Source: Tridacna crocea (taxonomy: Eukaryota; Mollusca; Bivalvia; Cardiida; Cardiidae). Taken from it: a DNA stretch of 64,000 nucleotides. Both the position numbers and the translations under genes were made by a program. Within the stretch, counting starts at the first letter, position 1, and every line of letters starts with the position of its first letter. The stretch is from positions 14,108,119-14,172,118 of the forward strand of contig OX031071.1 of NCBI GenBank assembly GCA_943736015.1, given 5' to 3'. The notes below the pieces were generated by a model. It ran no database searches. It was not told the origin of the DNA and was given only the letters and a program-made list of their open reading frames with translations. Shown in pieces: positions 44,654 to 54,674 of this stretch.

Positions 44654-45508
44654 CGAGGGACACTTTTTAAGTTCGTAGAGTAAGACTACAACTTTTTAAC
44701 GTGATTATGAAATTGCAAGATTTTTTACACAGAACTTGCGTAATCATTCCTCTCTCGAAAGGCCACAGTATGTGATGTACGAGGTCCATGTGCGCGCTGC
44801 GCTGGGTATTTTCAACACATGGTTTTAAACACTATAGTGAAATATAGCGTTCAATATGGATGTAAAAATCTGTGAACAGAGGGCATATTGTAAGAATTGA
44901 GCACAGCTCGGGTTTTCGCCAACAGAAATTCATGCTGATTTGCAAAACGTTTATGGGAATGGTGCTTTAAAATATGCTACAGTTTGCAAGTGGCTACGCC
45001 GTTTTAATGATGGTCGGGAGTCAATTGAAAATGACCCTTGGGTGGGTAGGCCGGTTTCCTTTTTGATGGAAAAGAACATTGCTACTGTGAAAACGTTAAT
45101 TGAGGAAGACGCACGAAAGCGGCACATTATACCATGCAAGAGATAGAATTAAGTGGGATTCATTCGTCAAGTGTTTTGAAGATCTTACATGAACGACTTG
45201 GGCTACATAAGATCTGCGCACGTTGGGTGCCCCATTTGCTCACTGACGAAGCAGAAAGAAAGTCGGGTTGGACTTGCATCGAAACTTATAGAAAATATGA
45301 TAAATGTGACTCACATCGTTTTGAAAAGATTTACAGGTGATGAAACCTGGATCTATCATTTTCAACTGGATTTTAAGGCTAAAGATAAGGTTTGGGTTCC
45401 AGAAATGGATAGATCGCATACCGTGACACCATTCGAGAGAGGAATGATTACACAAGCTCTATGTAAAAAATTGTGTAATTTCATAATTGCTTTAAAAAGT
45501 TATAGGAT
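44654..45508 (+). mobile_element. Mariner element, internally deleted
   Basis: Begins CGAGGGACACTTTTTAAG after TA (44652-44653). The left TIR (about 44654-44762, ending 'tcctctctcgaaagg') recurs in inverse at 45430-45508 (ccattcgagagaggaatg), but the last 30 bp of the right terminus are missing. Between the TIRs lies a transposase relic (44856-45425). The C-terminal third of the gene, including later catalytic aspartates, has been deleted, bringing the coding part directly against the right TIR. Confidence 0.85.
44856..45425 (+). pseudogene. Mariner transposase relic
   Basis: ATG at 44856 opens MDVKICEQRAYCKN, followed by an in-frame TGA, then AQLGFSPTEIHADLQNVYG and TVCKWLRRFNDGRESIENDP..GRPVS, the N-terminal paired helix-turn-helix of mariner transposases. 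After about 45140 the frame shifts; IELSGIHSSSVLKILHERLG and later GDETWIYHFQLDFKAKDKVW follow, where the D of GDETW is the first catalytic aspartate. At least three frame breaks, and the remaining catalytic residues are absent. The TIRs would be its binding sites. It cannot make active enzyme. Confidence 0.85.
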
Positions 45509-45831
45509 TTGGCATTTGGTTGCAATGGCAACCGAAATAAAAATATTAGTAACCCAATCTCTGTAATCAATGGTCAGTGGAAATGGTCATGAGCCTACAC
45601 TCTAGTATTACTTGGTATAAAATTGCCTTTTGATGTCCAAAATGTGTATGATATTACTGATTCCTCGTGACCCAGGTGAGCAATTGAGACCCATGGGTCT
45701 CTTGATTTTATATGAGGATGCATGTTCTGATAAGATTGCAAAGCCTCAATCAACCTTTAACCTGGTATGAGAACCACTGATAACGACATTTGCAAACAGC
45801 ATAAAACAAGACCAGCCAGTGAGAGGTTTAA

Positions 45832-46237
45832 CTCTTTACCAAACGACAATTTTCTAGACTTGTCCATATTGAAAGCATTGGCAGACAACAAAATAAATGC
45901 AACTCAAAAATTGAAACTGGACTTAAGAAGAGTAGAAAACATAGTGGGAAAAGGAGAAAATGCTGGTTACCAGCATTTTCTTCTTTTCCTGCTATGTTTT
46001 CGAAAGGATTGTTCCTCGAGGTCGTTAAAAGTAGGGACTTTTAACGACCCTGAGAAGAAAAGCTTTTGAAAACATTGTGGGAAAAGGAGAAAATGCTGGT
46101 AACCAGCATTTTCTCCTTTTCCAACAATGTTTTCTACCCTTCCCAAATCGAATTTCAATTTTTGATTCACATTTAATTTGTCGTCTGCAAATGCTTTCAA
46201 TTTAGAATACTCCAAAACTTTGTCGTTTGGTAAAGGG
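45832..46237. mobile_element. Head-to-head dimer of the TTAA MITE
   Basis: TTAA at 45828-45831 and 46238-46241. Two family-1 copies in opposite orientation are joined at 'gtcgttaaaagtagggac' / 'ttttaacgacc', each retaining its own central palindrome (at about 45960 and 46095). The outer ends (CTCTTTACCAAACGAC / gtcgtttggtaaaggg) are inverted, so the dimer itself has TTAA-flanked TIRs of 406 bp total. Confidence 0.8.
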
Positions 46238-46368
46238 TTAATGTAATTTGTTGCTCCTTAGGCTTTGGCATGCAGGTTGTTAACAAGAAATCTAATCAGG
46301 CATAATTACTCATGCATGTTGATTATGTCCATGAATGAAAGGGTGAATGTCCTATTTGTTTCTGCCAG

Positions 46369-46536
46369 GAGTTTTGTGAAGAACCAGACAGGCCCAAGGT
46401 CCAGCCCACACCTGGAGGGCCCCTACCTCCAACCCCATAGCCAACCTGTACACCTAGCCAAGCTTGGTCCAGGCCTCCAGCTCCACCACCCATCTCTAAA
46501 TTGCCTTCACAGCTAATTAGTGATGAAATGGATCAG
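46369..46536 (+). CDS. Exon of the five-exon gene (Pro-rich), contains TAG
   Basis: Acceptor tgtttctgccag, donor gtcagt (46537). 56 codons in phase 0: EFCEEPDRPKVQPTPGG then PLPPTP, TAG, PTCTPSQAWSRPPAPPP and ISKLPSQLISDEMDQ. Protein-like on both sides of the stop. Confidence 0.55.
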
Positions 46537-46639
46537 GTCAGTACTTTGTTTGTTGACAGTCATCATCATGTAAGATTTTTGAGAGCTCAATTTGACAGGT
46601 CACATGATACCAGTCTGCGAAATGTGATGAGTGGATTTA

Positions 46640-48140
46640 TTATACCCCCAACAAAAAATTTGTGGGGGGTATACTGGAATCACTCCGTCCGTCCGTCCGT
46701 TCTGTTTTGTCCGGAGCATAACTTTGTCATCTTTTGATGAATCTTTCTCAAACATTGTGTACATCTTTGTCATAATATGCCATTGTGCACTTGTCATTTT
46801 CATGATGATCGGTTGAAGTGTCTTGGAGTTATGGCCCTTGAAATAGTAAAAATAGGTTGGTTTTACTTTGTCTGTTCTCTAGCTTAAGGAATGTTCAACA
46901 AAATTTCACCAAACTTCTTGAAAATGTATATGGGCATAAAATCTAGGCTAAGTTTGATTTCCAGTGAAGTCGCATAAAGAATAGCTGAGTTACAGTCCAT
47001 GAATCAGTTAAAAAAAAAAACAAGATTTTTTACTTTGTCTACTCTCTTACTCGAACAACGCGCTACGAAATTTCACCAAACTTTCTGAAAATGTTTGTGG
47101 GTACTAAGTCAAGGTCAAGTTCGATTTCCACCCTAATTACAGAAATAGTACCTGAGTTGTGGCCCTTGAATTAGTAAAAATAGGTTTTCTTTATTTTGAC
47201 AGCTCTCTAACTGAAATTATTTTGGCAAAGAACATCAAATTTTCTGAAAATGTTAATAAGCATACAGAGCATTGGCGCTAAAAAATTACAGATGGCCCTA
47301 AAAAAATATGTCTGAGGGGCCACCTGGCGCATTAAAAATACGAGCCATGCAATGTAGGTATGATGATTACTAGGGACAAATTCATCGGAAGTCTGTTTTG
47401 TTTGAATCAATTTCACTACCGTGTGCATATGCGAGCAGAGTTGTCGTTCGTTAATCTCACCATACATGAATGTGAATGATCCGGAGTGCAAGAGAGTGCT
47501 GCAGTTTTATGGATCGTAATGGCAATCCTGATTGGCTTAGTACTTAATTAAAGTTGGGTTCCCCGAATTTTGAGCCAATGAGTTTCGTTTTCACAAACAG
47601 ATAATGGTTTCGAAAAGAAGAATTGTAAATCTAAACTAAGCTATTTTGGTCAAACAAAGCCAAAAGAGGCTAAGACAAATACCAAGCTCTCTGGGCAACC
47701 CAAAAAGCCGAAGTGAGATACTTCCTTTTTCTTTGGCCCTTGAAGCGCAGGAAATTCTTTGTTAATAAGAATCAATAAAACATGTAGCTAACTGCTAAAT
47801 TATCATACAAAATGTTTGATTTTTATTGGGTATTCTGTCTCTAGTCTATAATTATATTCAATTTATGTCCGAAATTCAGTCATGGCCCCATGTTGTAAAA
47901 GTGGCCCCACTGTTTGGGCTTGGACGGGCCATTGGCCCCATAAGGTAGAATGCTTGGCAGAACTCTGAGCATAACATCTAGGTCTAGTTTCCCCTGATTG
48001 GACTGAGATATTTCAGTAATAAAACCTATGACTTTTGAAACCTTAGGATTGGGAACTTTGTCATCTCCTCTGATGGCTTATTTATTTAGTGACAAGTATT
48101 TGCAAGGGGGTATTAATCACCTTTAGTGATAGCTCTAGTT
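46640..48140 (+). repeat. 'ataccccc' dispersed element, interrupted by hAT-like element C
   Basis: Left edge 'tataccccc' with 'ttgtggggggtata' hairpin and gtccgtccgtccgt; right edge 'caagggggtattaatcacc'. Internal units share 'ttgtggccctt' and 'ctttgtctactctctt'. This type is widespread in bivalve DNA. The hAT-like element 47265-47967 lies inside. Confidence 0.6.
47265..47967 (+). mobile_element. hAT-like element C (703 bp)
   Basis: Left CAGAGCATTGGCGC, right in inverse CAGAGTTCTGCCAAGC. AGCATA lies directly outside each end (47259-47264, 47968-47973). Subterminal ggccac/ggcccattgg motifs resemble element B. A short segment at 47605-47715 (KRRIV.., TKPKEAKTNTKLSG in neighbouring frames) looks like the same N-terminus as in B (QKRIVDFF..AKQAKTQQSG). 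Confidence 0.65.
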
Positions 48141-48375
48141 GGACTTGCGGTCAACTGCATAAAACTCTTGCTACTGTAACCCTTTAAATGCTGAATGTAC
48201 CCTTTATAAACTCATAGTGGGGGGTGGGGAGTCATTATGTTTCATTAAATTTTTATTACATATGTAAATAGGGCTGCACATATGCATAAGGTCTAATAGA
48301 ATTGTTTTAAAATTGTCTGAGATTCATCTGGTTTGATGATTTCATGAAATTACTATTACTCAATTATCTTTACAG

Positions 48376-48456
48376 GAAGAACAGTCAGACTTGATTTTGT
48401 GTCCTTCCACTGGGAAATTTATGTTACCAACTGGAAATGAACTGAGATATTCAAAG
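48376..48456 (+). CDS. Exon of the five-exon gene
   Basis: Acceptor atctttacag (48366-48375), donor gtagca (48457). 27 codons, phase 0, beginning EEQSDLILCPSTGK and ending GNELRYSK. Confidence 0.6.
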
Positions 48457-48486
48457 GTAGCATTTCACATAATATATTTGTCGTAG

Positions 48487-48665
48487 TCCAAACTGGAATC
48501 TAAGCAGATCCGGAATCTGCCTAGACCAAATTAGAATTCTATTTTGGTCCAGACCAAATTAGAATTCTACTTTGGTCTAGACGGATTCCAGATCTGCCTA
48601 GACCAAATTAGGATTCCAGTTTGGCTAGGCAGATCCAGAATCTGCCTAGACCAAATTGGAATTTT
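48487..48665. repeat. Short inverted and direct repeats (tctgcctagaccaaatt)
   Basis: 'ctgcctagaccaaatt' occurs three times directly; 'tttggtctagac' and 'ttggctaggcagat' occur in inverse. Period about 45 bp. Confidence 0.75.
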
Positions 48666-49202
48666 TAATTTAAACCCAAAAATAAAAGAGGTTGTTAATC
48701 AGAAATTCAGAGTAAGAATCAATTTTGAATGTTTTGCACTTTAGCAGGAAAAAAAATGTAGGAAATTGAGCAATTGGGGGAAAAAAAGATATTGCTTTGA
48801 TTAGAAATACCTGTACCTCTTAGTTGTAAACATATGTGGAACTGTTTGATTTAATAAAAAGAAATCATGAAATAATCCAATATTAAAATACCGGTAGTAA
48901 GCATTTTTGGAATAGGAGATTTTTTTTTGTAATTTCCTAAGAATTCTACCACAGAGTTTTAGTTGTAAACCTGTTTTATTTCTTTGTAGGATTGATATTA
49001 TAAATAATATTAAAACAGCGATTACGTAAACGCTGTTTTAAAAATGAGAAAAATTATTAATGAATCGGGTAGAAATTATGATGGGAAAAGGAGAATCGTT
49101 CATAAATGGTAATTTATAATATGTGATGGGTCAACCTGTCTACCTGGCACAAGTATGATGTGTGAAGACTAGTGAAAGTTGAAATTGTTAAAATATTGAT
49201 AA

Positions 49203-49424
49203 CCCTTTACCACTCAATGCTGACTCTAAACGAACCTGAGAAAGGAGCCTTTTGAAAACAATTTGCGGAAAAAAGAAAATTCTGGTAATTAGCATTTTTT
49301 TCCTTTTCCCACGATATTTTCTACCTGATCAAAGAAAAAATGCTCAATCTTACCCACATTGAAATCTTTGTCTGCAAATGCTTTCAATTTGGACAAGGCT
49401 AAAAGTTTGTTGTCTGATAAAGGG
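49203..49424 (-). mobile_element. TTAA MITE (family 1)
   Basis: Begins CCCTTTACCACTCAATG; TTAA at 49425-49428. The hairpin is present but less perfect (ctggtaattagca). Confidence 0.7.
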
Positions 49425-49639
49425 TTAATTGCCAAATTAGGTGTAAAAGTATGGATGTGTGATATCTTTTTGACCAATCACACATACAGGGACCATCTTA
49501 CCAGATGACTAATTCTACCAAATAAAACTGAAATCTGGCAACCAAATGCCAAAATCAAAATTCTGTTCTGTATTGTTTGTTCCCCACACCCCAAGGATGC
49601 TTCTGATAAAGTTTTGTGAAATTCTGGCCAGTAGTTTCA

Positions 49640-49800
49640 GAGGAGATGTCATTTAAAGAAAATGTTGACAACACACGACAACAGACAAAGGACTTAGCCC
49701 CATCACAATAGCTCATCCTGGCATTTTGTGCCAGGTGAGCTAAAAATGTGTCAACAGAGACTTTAAACCCCAAATAAACAAACAAATCAATCACCTTTAG
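49640..49800 (+). repeat. SINE-like tail region
   Basis: Ends 'actttaaaccccaaataaac' + 'aaacaaatc', a tail like that of the SINE at 6190-6475. The head is not recognisable. Confidence 0.35.
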
Positions 49801-49933
49801 TAATAGTATGATTGCTACTCGTAAAAAAAAGAATTGTTTGGAGATGAGCAGGAAGGGGCGTGGGTATTGGTTTTTGTGATAGAAACCCGCCTCTAGTTTG
49901 GAATGTTTTATGTAATGTTTTTTGTGGTTTCAG

Positions 49934-49970
49934 TTGCTGATGGGACAGGTCATAGCAGTACTGAAAAAAG
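49934..49970 (+). CDS. Small exon of the five-exon gene
   Basis: Acceptor tttgtggtttcag, donor gtgagt (49971). 37 bp: LLMGQVIAVLKK plus one base of a split Gly codon completed at 52815. Confidence 0.55.
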
Positions 49971-49989
49971 GTGAGTACCATTATCTTTT

Positions 49990-50155
49990 ATGTCTATAAT
50001 TGTATGGGCACTGTATTGTGTCCTTGAGCAAGACACATTTACTTCCCTTAGTACTGGAAAGTAACTGAAGTACCCAGGAAGCAGTGGTCTCCATCCCAAC
50101 ATGGCCAAAAAATGTGCTGACTGGGATGCTGCGCAACAATACAAACAAACAAACA
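49990..50155 (+). mobile_element. SINE body and tail
   Basis: 'gtccttgagcaagacacat' and 'cccaggaagcagtgg' are typical of a conserved body segment shared by several invertebrate SINEs; the tail is 'caatacaaacaaacaaac'. A tRNA-like head is not evident, so it is probably 5'-truncated. Confidence 0.5.
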
Positions 50156-50870
50156 CCAGTATTCAATATTTTGACACATAAAATGCCAGTATTCAATGTT
50201 TTGACCCATAAAATGCCAATGTTCAATATTTAAATTTCATCAAAACCTAAACTGAATTGTTGGTGGTTTGTGGGTTATAAAAATTTTGACCCATAAAATG
50301 CCAGCATTCAATATTTGAATCTCATCAAAACCTAAATTGAATTGTTGGTGGTTTGTGGGCTATCAATATTTTGACCCACAAAACTCCAGTATTCAATATT
50401 TTGACCCATTAACCCATTACCACACAATCCCGACTTTTAACAACCCTGGGAAAAAAGCCTTTTGAAAACATTGAGGGAAAAGGAGAAAATGCTGGTAACC
50501 AGCATTTTCTCCTTTTTCCACAATGTTTTCTACCCTTCCAAAATCAAAATTCAGTTTTTGATTCACATTTATTTTGTCGTCTGCAAATGCTTTCAATTTG
50601 GACTAGTCCAACATTTTGTCGTTTGGTAAAGAGTTAAACCAGTGTTTAATATTTTGATCCATTAAACACATATGTTCAATATTTTGACCCATTAAACACC
50701 AATCTTCAATATTTTGACCCATAAAACACCAGTATTCAATATTTTACCCATAAAACACCAGTATTCAATATTTTGACCCATAAAACGCCAGTATTCAATA
50801 TTTTGACCCATTAAACACCAATGTTCAATATTTTGACCTATAAAATGCCAGTATTTAATATTTAAGAATG
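50156..50870 (+). repeat. 30-bp minisatellite carrying a TTAA MITE
   Basis: Unit near tattcaatattttgaccca + taaaacaccag. A variant unit reads cccattaaacaccaat and provides the TTAA target. The MITE 50413-50633 splits one such unit. Confidence 0.85.
50413..50633 (-). mobile_element. TTAA MITE (family 1), 221 bp, in a minisatellite unit
   Basis: TTAA at 50409-50412 and 50634-50637. CCCATTACCACACAATC start, perfect core aaaatgctggtaaccagc, end gtttggtaaagag. The flanks continue the minisatellite unit, so this copy fixes the element's borders. Confidence 0.9.
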
Positions 50871-50875
50871 TTTAA

Positions 50876-51021
50876 GAAATAATCTTCTTTCTACCATGGT
50901 ATATCGTTCAATAAATCACAGTTGTGAGTTATGCTGCGCAATAAATAATCCACGAGGGCGATAGCACAGCTCACATTGTGGTTTATTGAATGATATACCA
51001 CGGTAGAAAGAAGATTATTTC
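50876..51021. mobile_element. 146-bp foldback MITE
   Basis: 'gaaataatcttctttctacc' and its complement at the other end bracket arms of about 57 bp ('atggtatatcgttcaataaa' / 'tttattgaatgatataccac'). Confidence 0.7.
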
Positions 51022-51890
51022 GATTCTAACAAGGCCAATTCTTAGTGAAATGCAAACAAGTTCAAACTTGGAGTAAAAACGTGGATGAAGATTACGTTCC
51101 ATTGAATAACTCACTCATTGAATGACGTCACTCTACATGGATTGTTGCAGATTTTACCATGTTTTCCTTGCACTGTGTTTATAGAGCCAAAGTCGCGTGT
51201 CATATTAGAATAATATTTATATAAGACAGTGTGACATGTAATGTCACACAATTAATAACTGGTTCTTAGGTGAGCAAAATCAGGGCCTCATGTATGAAAC
51301 CAGGAACATATTGGGACAGATCAAGTTACTTTAATTACCGGTTTCTCAGTCAGTTTGTTATGAATATAACTATTATAAAAACAACTCTTTTTATAATCCA
51401 GGAACACCATAGTCTCAAGTACAGTTGTACCAAGTACCTGGAAGAATGCAGTTAGTAGAAAAAGACTGATTGTATCAAGTATGTAAACTATTTGACAGAT
51501 CCTATCTCTCTATCTTGCATGATTTAGGAGTCGTTGCCCTTTGTTATTTTTGATACTTCAGTATGTCCGGAACATAGCACAAATACTCAAGGATTATCAA
51601 TTTGAAACTTCCTAGGTAGATAGATTTTGTGAAAAGTTCTGTATGTTAGAAACATTACTCTGGTAACAGAATAGACCCTGATCAGACATCTCCTACAGGG
51701 TCTACTCTGTTTGCCTATAGGATCTTTTAGCTTAAGGTTAGCTATCTACCCTGAAAAAGTTTACGAGGTTCAGGCTATATTGTAAGAGGTATGTTATTGA
51801 ATGTTTATGAGGAGTCAAAATTATTCAAAAATTCAAAACAGGAAAATGGTTAAGTGTGGCTGTAGACAGTTAAAGCTATGCTACAAAATC
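51022..51890. other. Intronic unassigned sequence
   Basis: Repeat-like ('agatcctatctc', 'acttcctaggtag') but no boundary resolved; no exon recognised. Confidence 0.35.
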
Positions 51891-51894
51891 ATTC

Positions 51895-52680
51895 ATATTT
51901 ATCATACCCCCGAAGGGCAGAATTATGTTATGCCTTTGGTTGTTCGTCTGTCTGTCAGTCCATTTGCAATTTTGTGTCCGCTCTGTATCTTTTGAACCGC
52001 ATCATGGAAGTTGAAACAATTTGGCAGAAATATCAATCAAAATGAGAGGATGTGCAGAAGTTTGGCTAGGTTCAAGGTCAAGGTCACATTTGAAGGTCAA
52101 GTATCTTAATTAGTGTAAAGTTAGCGTATTTTGTGTCAGCTCTGTATCTCTTGAACTGCTTGAACAGATAAAAACTATTTGGCAGAAATATTAACCAAAC
52201 TGAGAGGATGTGCAGAGCATCGGTTTCAGATGATTCGGTTCAAGGTTAAGGTTACCCTTTAACTCATTACCAAATGACAAAATTTTGGACTAGTCCAAAT
52301 TGAAATCATTTGCAGATGACAAAATAAATGTGTATCGAACTTTGAAATTTGATTTGGAAAGGGTAGAAAACATTGTGGAAAAAGGAGAAAATGATGGTTA
52401 CCACCATTTTCTCTTTTTCCCACAGTGTTTCCAAAGGCTTTCTTTGTCTGGGTCGTTAAAAGTCGGGATTGTGTAGTAAAGAGTTGAGGTCAAATTTCAT
52501 ACTGGTGTAAAGTAAGAACAGTTTGTGTCCACTCTGTATCTTTTGAGCCACTTTATGTAAATGGTAACTATTTTTGTTAAATGTATCTATAATGATTGAT
52601 ATCAGAAATTCATTATATAACAAAAAAATCCTCACATTTCAATACCCTTGGGCGCAAATTGCTACGCTTTGCAGTGCTCT
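51895..52680 (+). repeat. 'ataccccc' dispersed element with TTAA MITE insertion
   Basis: Starts 'catacccccgaagggcag', with 'gtctgtctgtcagtcc' and repeated 'aaggtcaaggtcacatt'; ends 'gcgcaaattgctacgcttt'. Units recur at about 150 bp. The MITE 52263-52483 sits where other units read 'aaggtcacatttgaaggtc'. Confidence 0.6.
52263..52483 (+). mobile_element. TTAA MITE (family 1), 221 bp
   Basis: TTAA at 52259-52262, TTGA at 52484-52487. CTCATTACCAAATGAC start, core 'aaaatgatggttaccaccat' with a compensated change in both arms. Confidence 0.8.
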
Positions 52681-52814
52681 TGTATAACTTTGATATTCAA
52701 TTGTCCAAGACAAGAGGCAAACTGAAAACAAAAGATGAATTTCAGCCTCTTGTGTTTTGATTAATTCTAAATATGATATTTTGCTCTTTAGTAGATGCAA
52801 ATGATTTACTTCAG

Positions 52815-53074
52815 GTGATGATGAAGATTACAGTGCATCAGAAGCAGAATCTGAGGAAATTTGCAGACCAAGTTCAAAACGCCAGAGATGGCCTAGATAA
52901 GAAGAATGTCTTCTCTCAAAAGAATTTAAGGAACATATAAACAGGAAAACCATCCCAGAAAATAAAGAAGCCAGAATTGTGATTAATAAGTTTGCCACCT
53001 TCAAAAACAGAAATATCCATCAAATTAAGAGTAAAGTTCAACATCTGATCAAACTTTACAGTAAGCTTCATTAA
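52815..53074 (+). CDS. Terminal exon of the five-exon gene, contains TAA
   Basis: Acceptor gatttacttcag (52803-52814). Two leading bases complete Gly, then DDEDYSASEAESEEICRPS, SKRQRWPR, TAA (52897-52899), EECLLSKEFKEHINRKTIP, ENKEARIVINKF, KNRNIHQIKSKVQHLIKL and TAA stop. Both sides of the inner stop are in the same frame and of one character. Confidence 0.6.
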
Positions 53075-53105
53075 TGTTATGACACAAACTACAAGGGTTA
53101 TCCAG

Positions 53106-53320
53106 AAATAATCCCAACATTTTAGACACGTCCAAATTGAAAGCACTTGCAGACAACAAACTAAGCATAAATCAAAAATTGAAATTTGTTTCCATTAGGG
53201 TAGAAAGCATTGTGGGAAAAGGAAAAAATGCTGGTTACCAGCATTTTCTCCTTTTCTGACAATGTTTTCAAAAGGTTTCTATCCCTGATCCGTAAAAACC
53301 AAGGATTGTTTGGGAAAGGG
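53106..53320 (+). mobile_element. TTAA MITE (family 1)
   Basis: Core aaaatgctggttaccagc; right end 'ttgtttgggaaaggg' with TTAA (53321-53324). The left end is eroded. Confidence 0.7.
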
Positions 53321-53324
53321 TTAA

Positions 53325-53940
53325 TAGATTTTTTTTTTTGACTTTTAGATGATTATGTCAAAGGTCAAGGTCACAGTGACCAAGCATATGAGGGGGACAT
53401 ATATGTCTCACAAACAATGCATATTTTCAAAACATCGAAAACATCAAAGGTTTATGATGTGTATGTAACAAATATACTGGGTGTATGATTGTCTCATGAG
53501 AAACATTGACTTGGAGATATTTACTGTTTAGTTATCACTTGTTATGTATTGAACCTTGATAACATTAAATAATGAAATCAGTAAACTATGTTAAAATATT
53601 GAATATTGTTTGCGTTTTGATTTAGCCAAAAGCAGTCATCTTGGATTGAAAGTGGCATTGCTTTACAGCGTTTTAGACGAACTCTATGACGATATTTAAT
53701 TAGGATCCGACATCGGGTACAGAATTTACCCATAACACACCCCCTCCCCCCATTTCAAGGATTGTTACAATTGGGTATATGGGCAAATTCTGCGTATTTC
53801 TTACAGTGGAAGTGAATGGAGAAATTTTTGTCCATCAACCGATTTTGACGAAATTTCGTCATAGAGTTGGTCTAAAAACTTTATACATTTTAAGATATGT
53901 TTCATTATGATCATTCGAAATATACTTGCAATATCAAGAA
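53325..53940. other. Unassigned sequence downstream of the gene
   Basis: AT-rich; a poly-T and 'aaggtcaaggtcacagtgac' fragment of the ataccccc repeat near 53360. The 3' UTR of the gene is not delimited. Confidence 0.35.
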
Positions 53941-53949
53941 AAAGTCAGT

Positions 53950-54570
53950 GACATTGGCAGGTAGTAGTAGTAGAAATAGTGGTGGCAGTATTAGCAATAG
54001 TACATATAGAAGAAGTATGAAAGTTGTCCCAGAATTACGTAGACTTTTCAGTTTTGTTATAACTTTCATAGTAGTTAAGGCAGAAATAAACAATTTCGGG
54101 AGCTGTGAACATTATATCTTTAGCACAAGTTTACAAAATTTCAGCGCGGTATCTTGTCAGATTCTACAAGCTCTGGAGATGGATAAGGGTGTCGGAAGCG
54201 GGGCAGTTTATGGGGACGTCATGACGACGTTTGTACTTTTATCACGACAAAGTTTAATGTTAGGGCCCATGCTATCAACAAAGTCTCTATTGACCTCTAC
54301 ACACCTATATAAATGTGTACCTACTGATAGAGCACATTCTTCATATTCGGATTCCATTTCATTATCTTAACCATCTCACTAAGCAGTAGTAGTTGAAGAA
54401 ATAGTAGAAGTAGTTGCAGCAGCAGCAGCAGCTGTATTAGTAGAAGTAGTAGTAGAAACATCAGAAGCAACAACACTGTTAAGGCAAGAAAGGGGGGTAA
54501 TAGAATACGAGTAGTAGTTGTAGTAATGGTAGTAGTAGTAGTTGTAATAGTAGTAGTATCAGCATCAGCA
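53950..54570 (+). repeat. Interrupted (agt)n/(gta)n trinucleotide tracts
   Basis: Trinucleotide-rich segments at 53958-54020 and 54384-54570 (agtagtagt, gcagcagcag). The open frames over them on both strands are low-complexity and not called. Confidence 0.8.
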
Positions 54571-54674
54571 GCAATAACAATGCCGCAAGGAAAAAAAAGG
54601 GGGGTAATTTCTCTACGGGGGTCCTTTCTCTTCATGAGGGGGTTATCTACTACAGCTAGAGGGGGCCCTTTTTC

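Larger units (their letters stand above)
42621..53074 (+). pseudogene. Five-exon host gene, frame preserved across splices but with two in-frame stops
   Basis: Exons 42621-42668, 46369-46536, 48376-48456, 49934-49970 and 52815-53074 all have AG/GT borders and consistent phases (0,0,0,1), giving 198 codons to a final TAA at 53072-53074. The protein has a Pro-rich segment, an acidic Ser/Glu stretch (DDEDYSASEAESEE), a basic motif (KRQRW) and a C-terminal block EECLLSKEFKEHI..KTIP, KNRNIHQIKSKVQHLI. That block resembles an uncharacterised C-terminal domain (W..EE...F..HI..K.IP...E......LKNR....IK..V..LI) that I recall from fish and invertebrate proteins often linked to transposon-like genes. TAG at 46438-46440 and TAA at 52897-52899 interrupt it; each is one C-to-T change from Gln. 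An N-terminal exon is not known. Introns are filled with transposons. Confidence 0.6.

Noticed and set aside
49009-49040. 12-bp stem (ttaaaacagcg/cgctgttttaa) as a terminator.
   Set aside because: Rho-independent terminators do not apply in an animal nucleus; probably a small inverted repeat within an intron.
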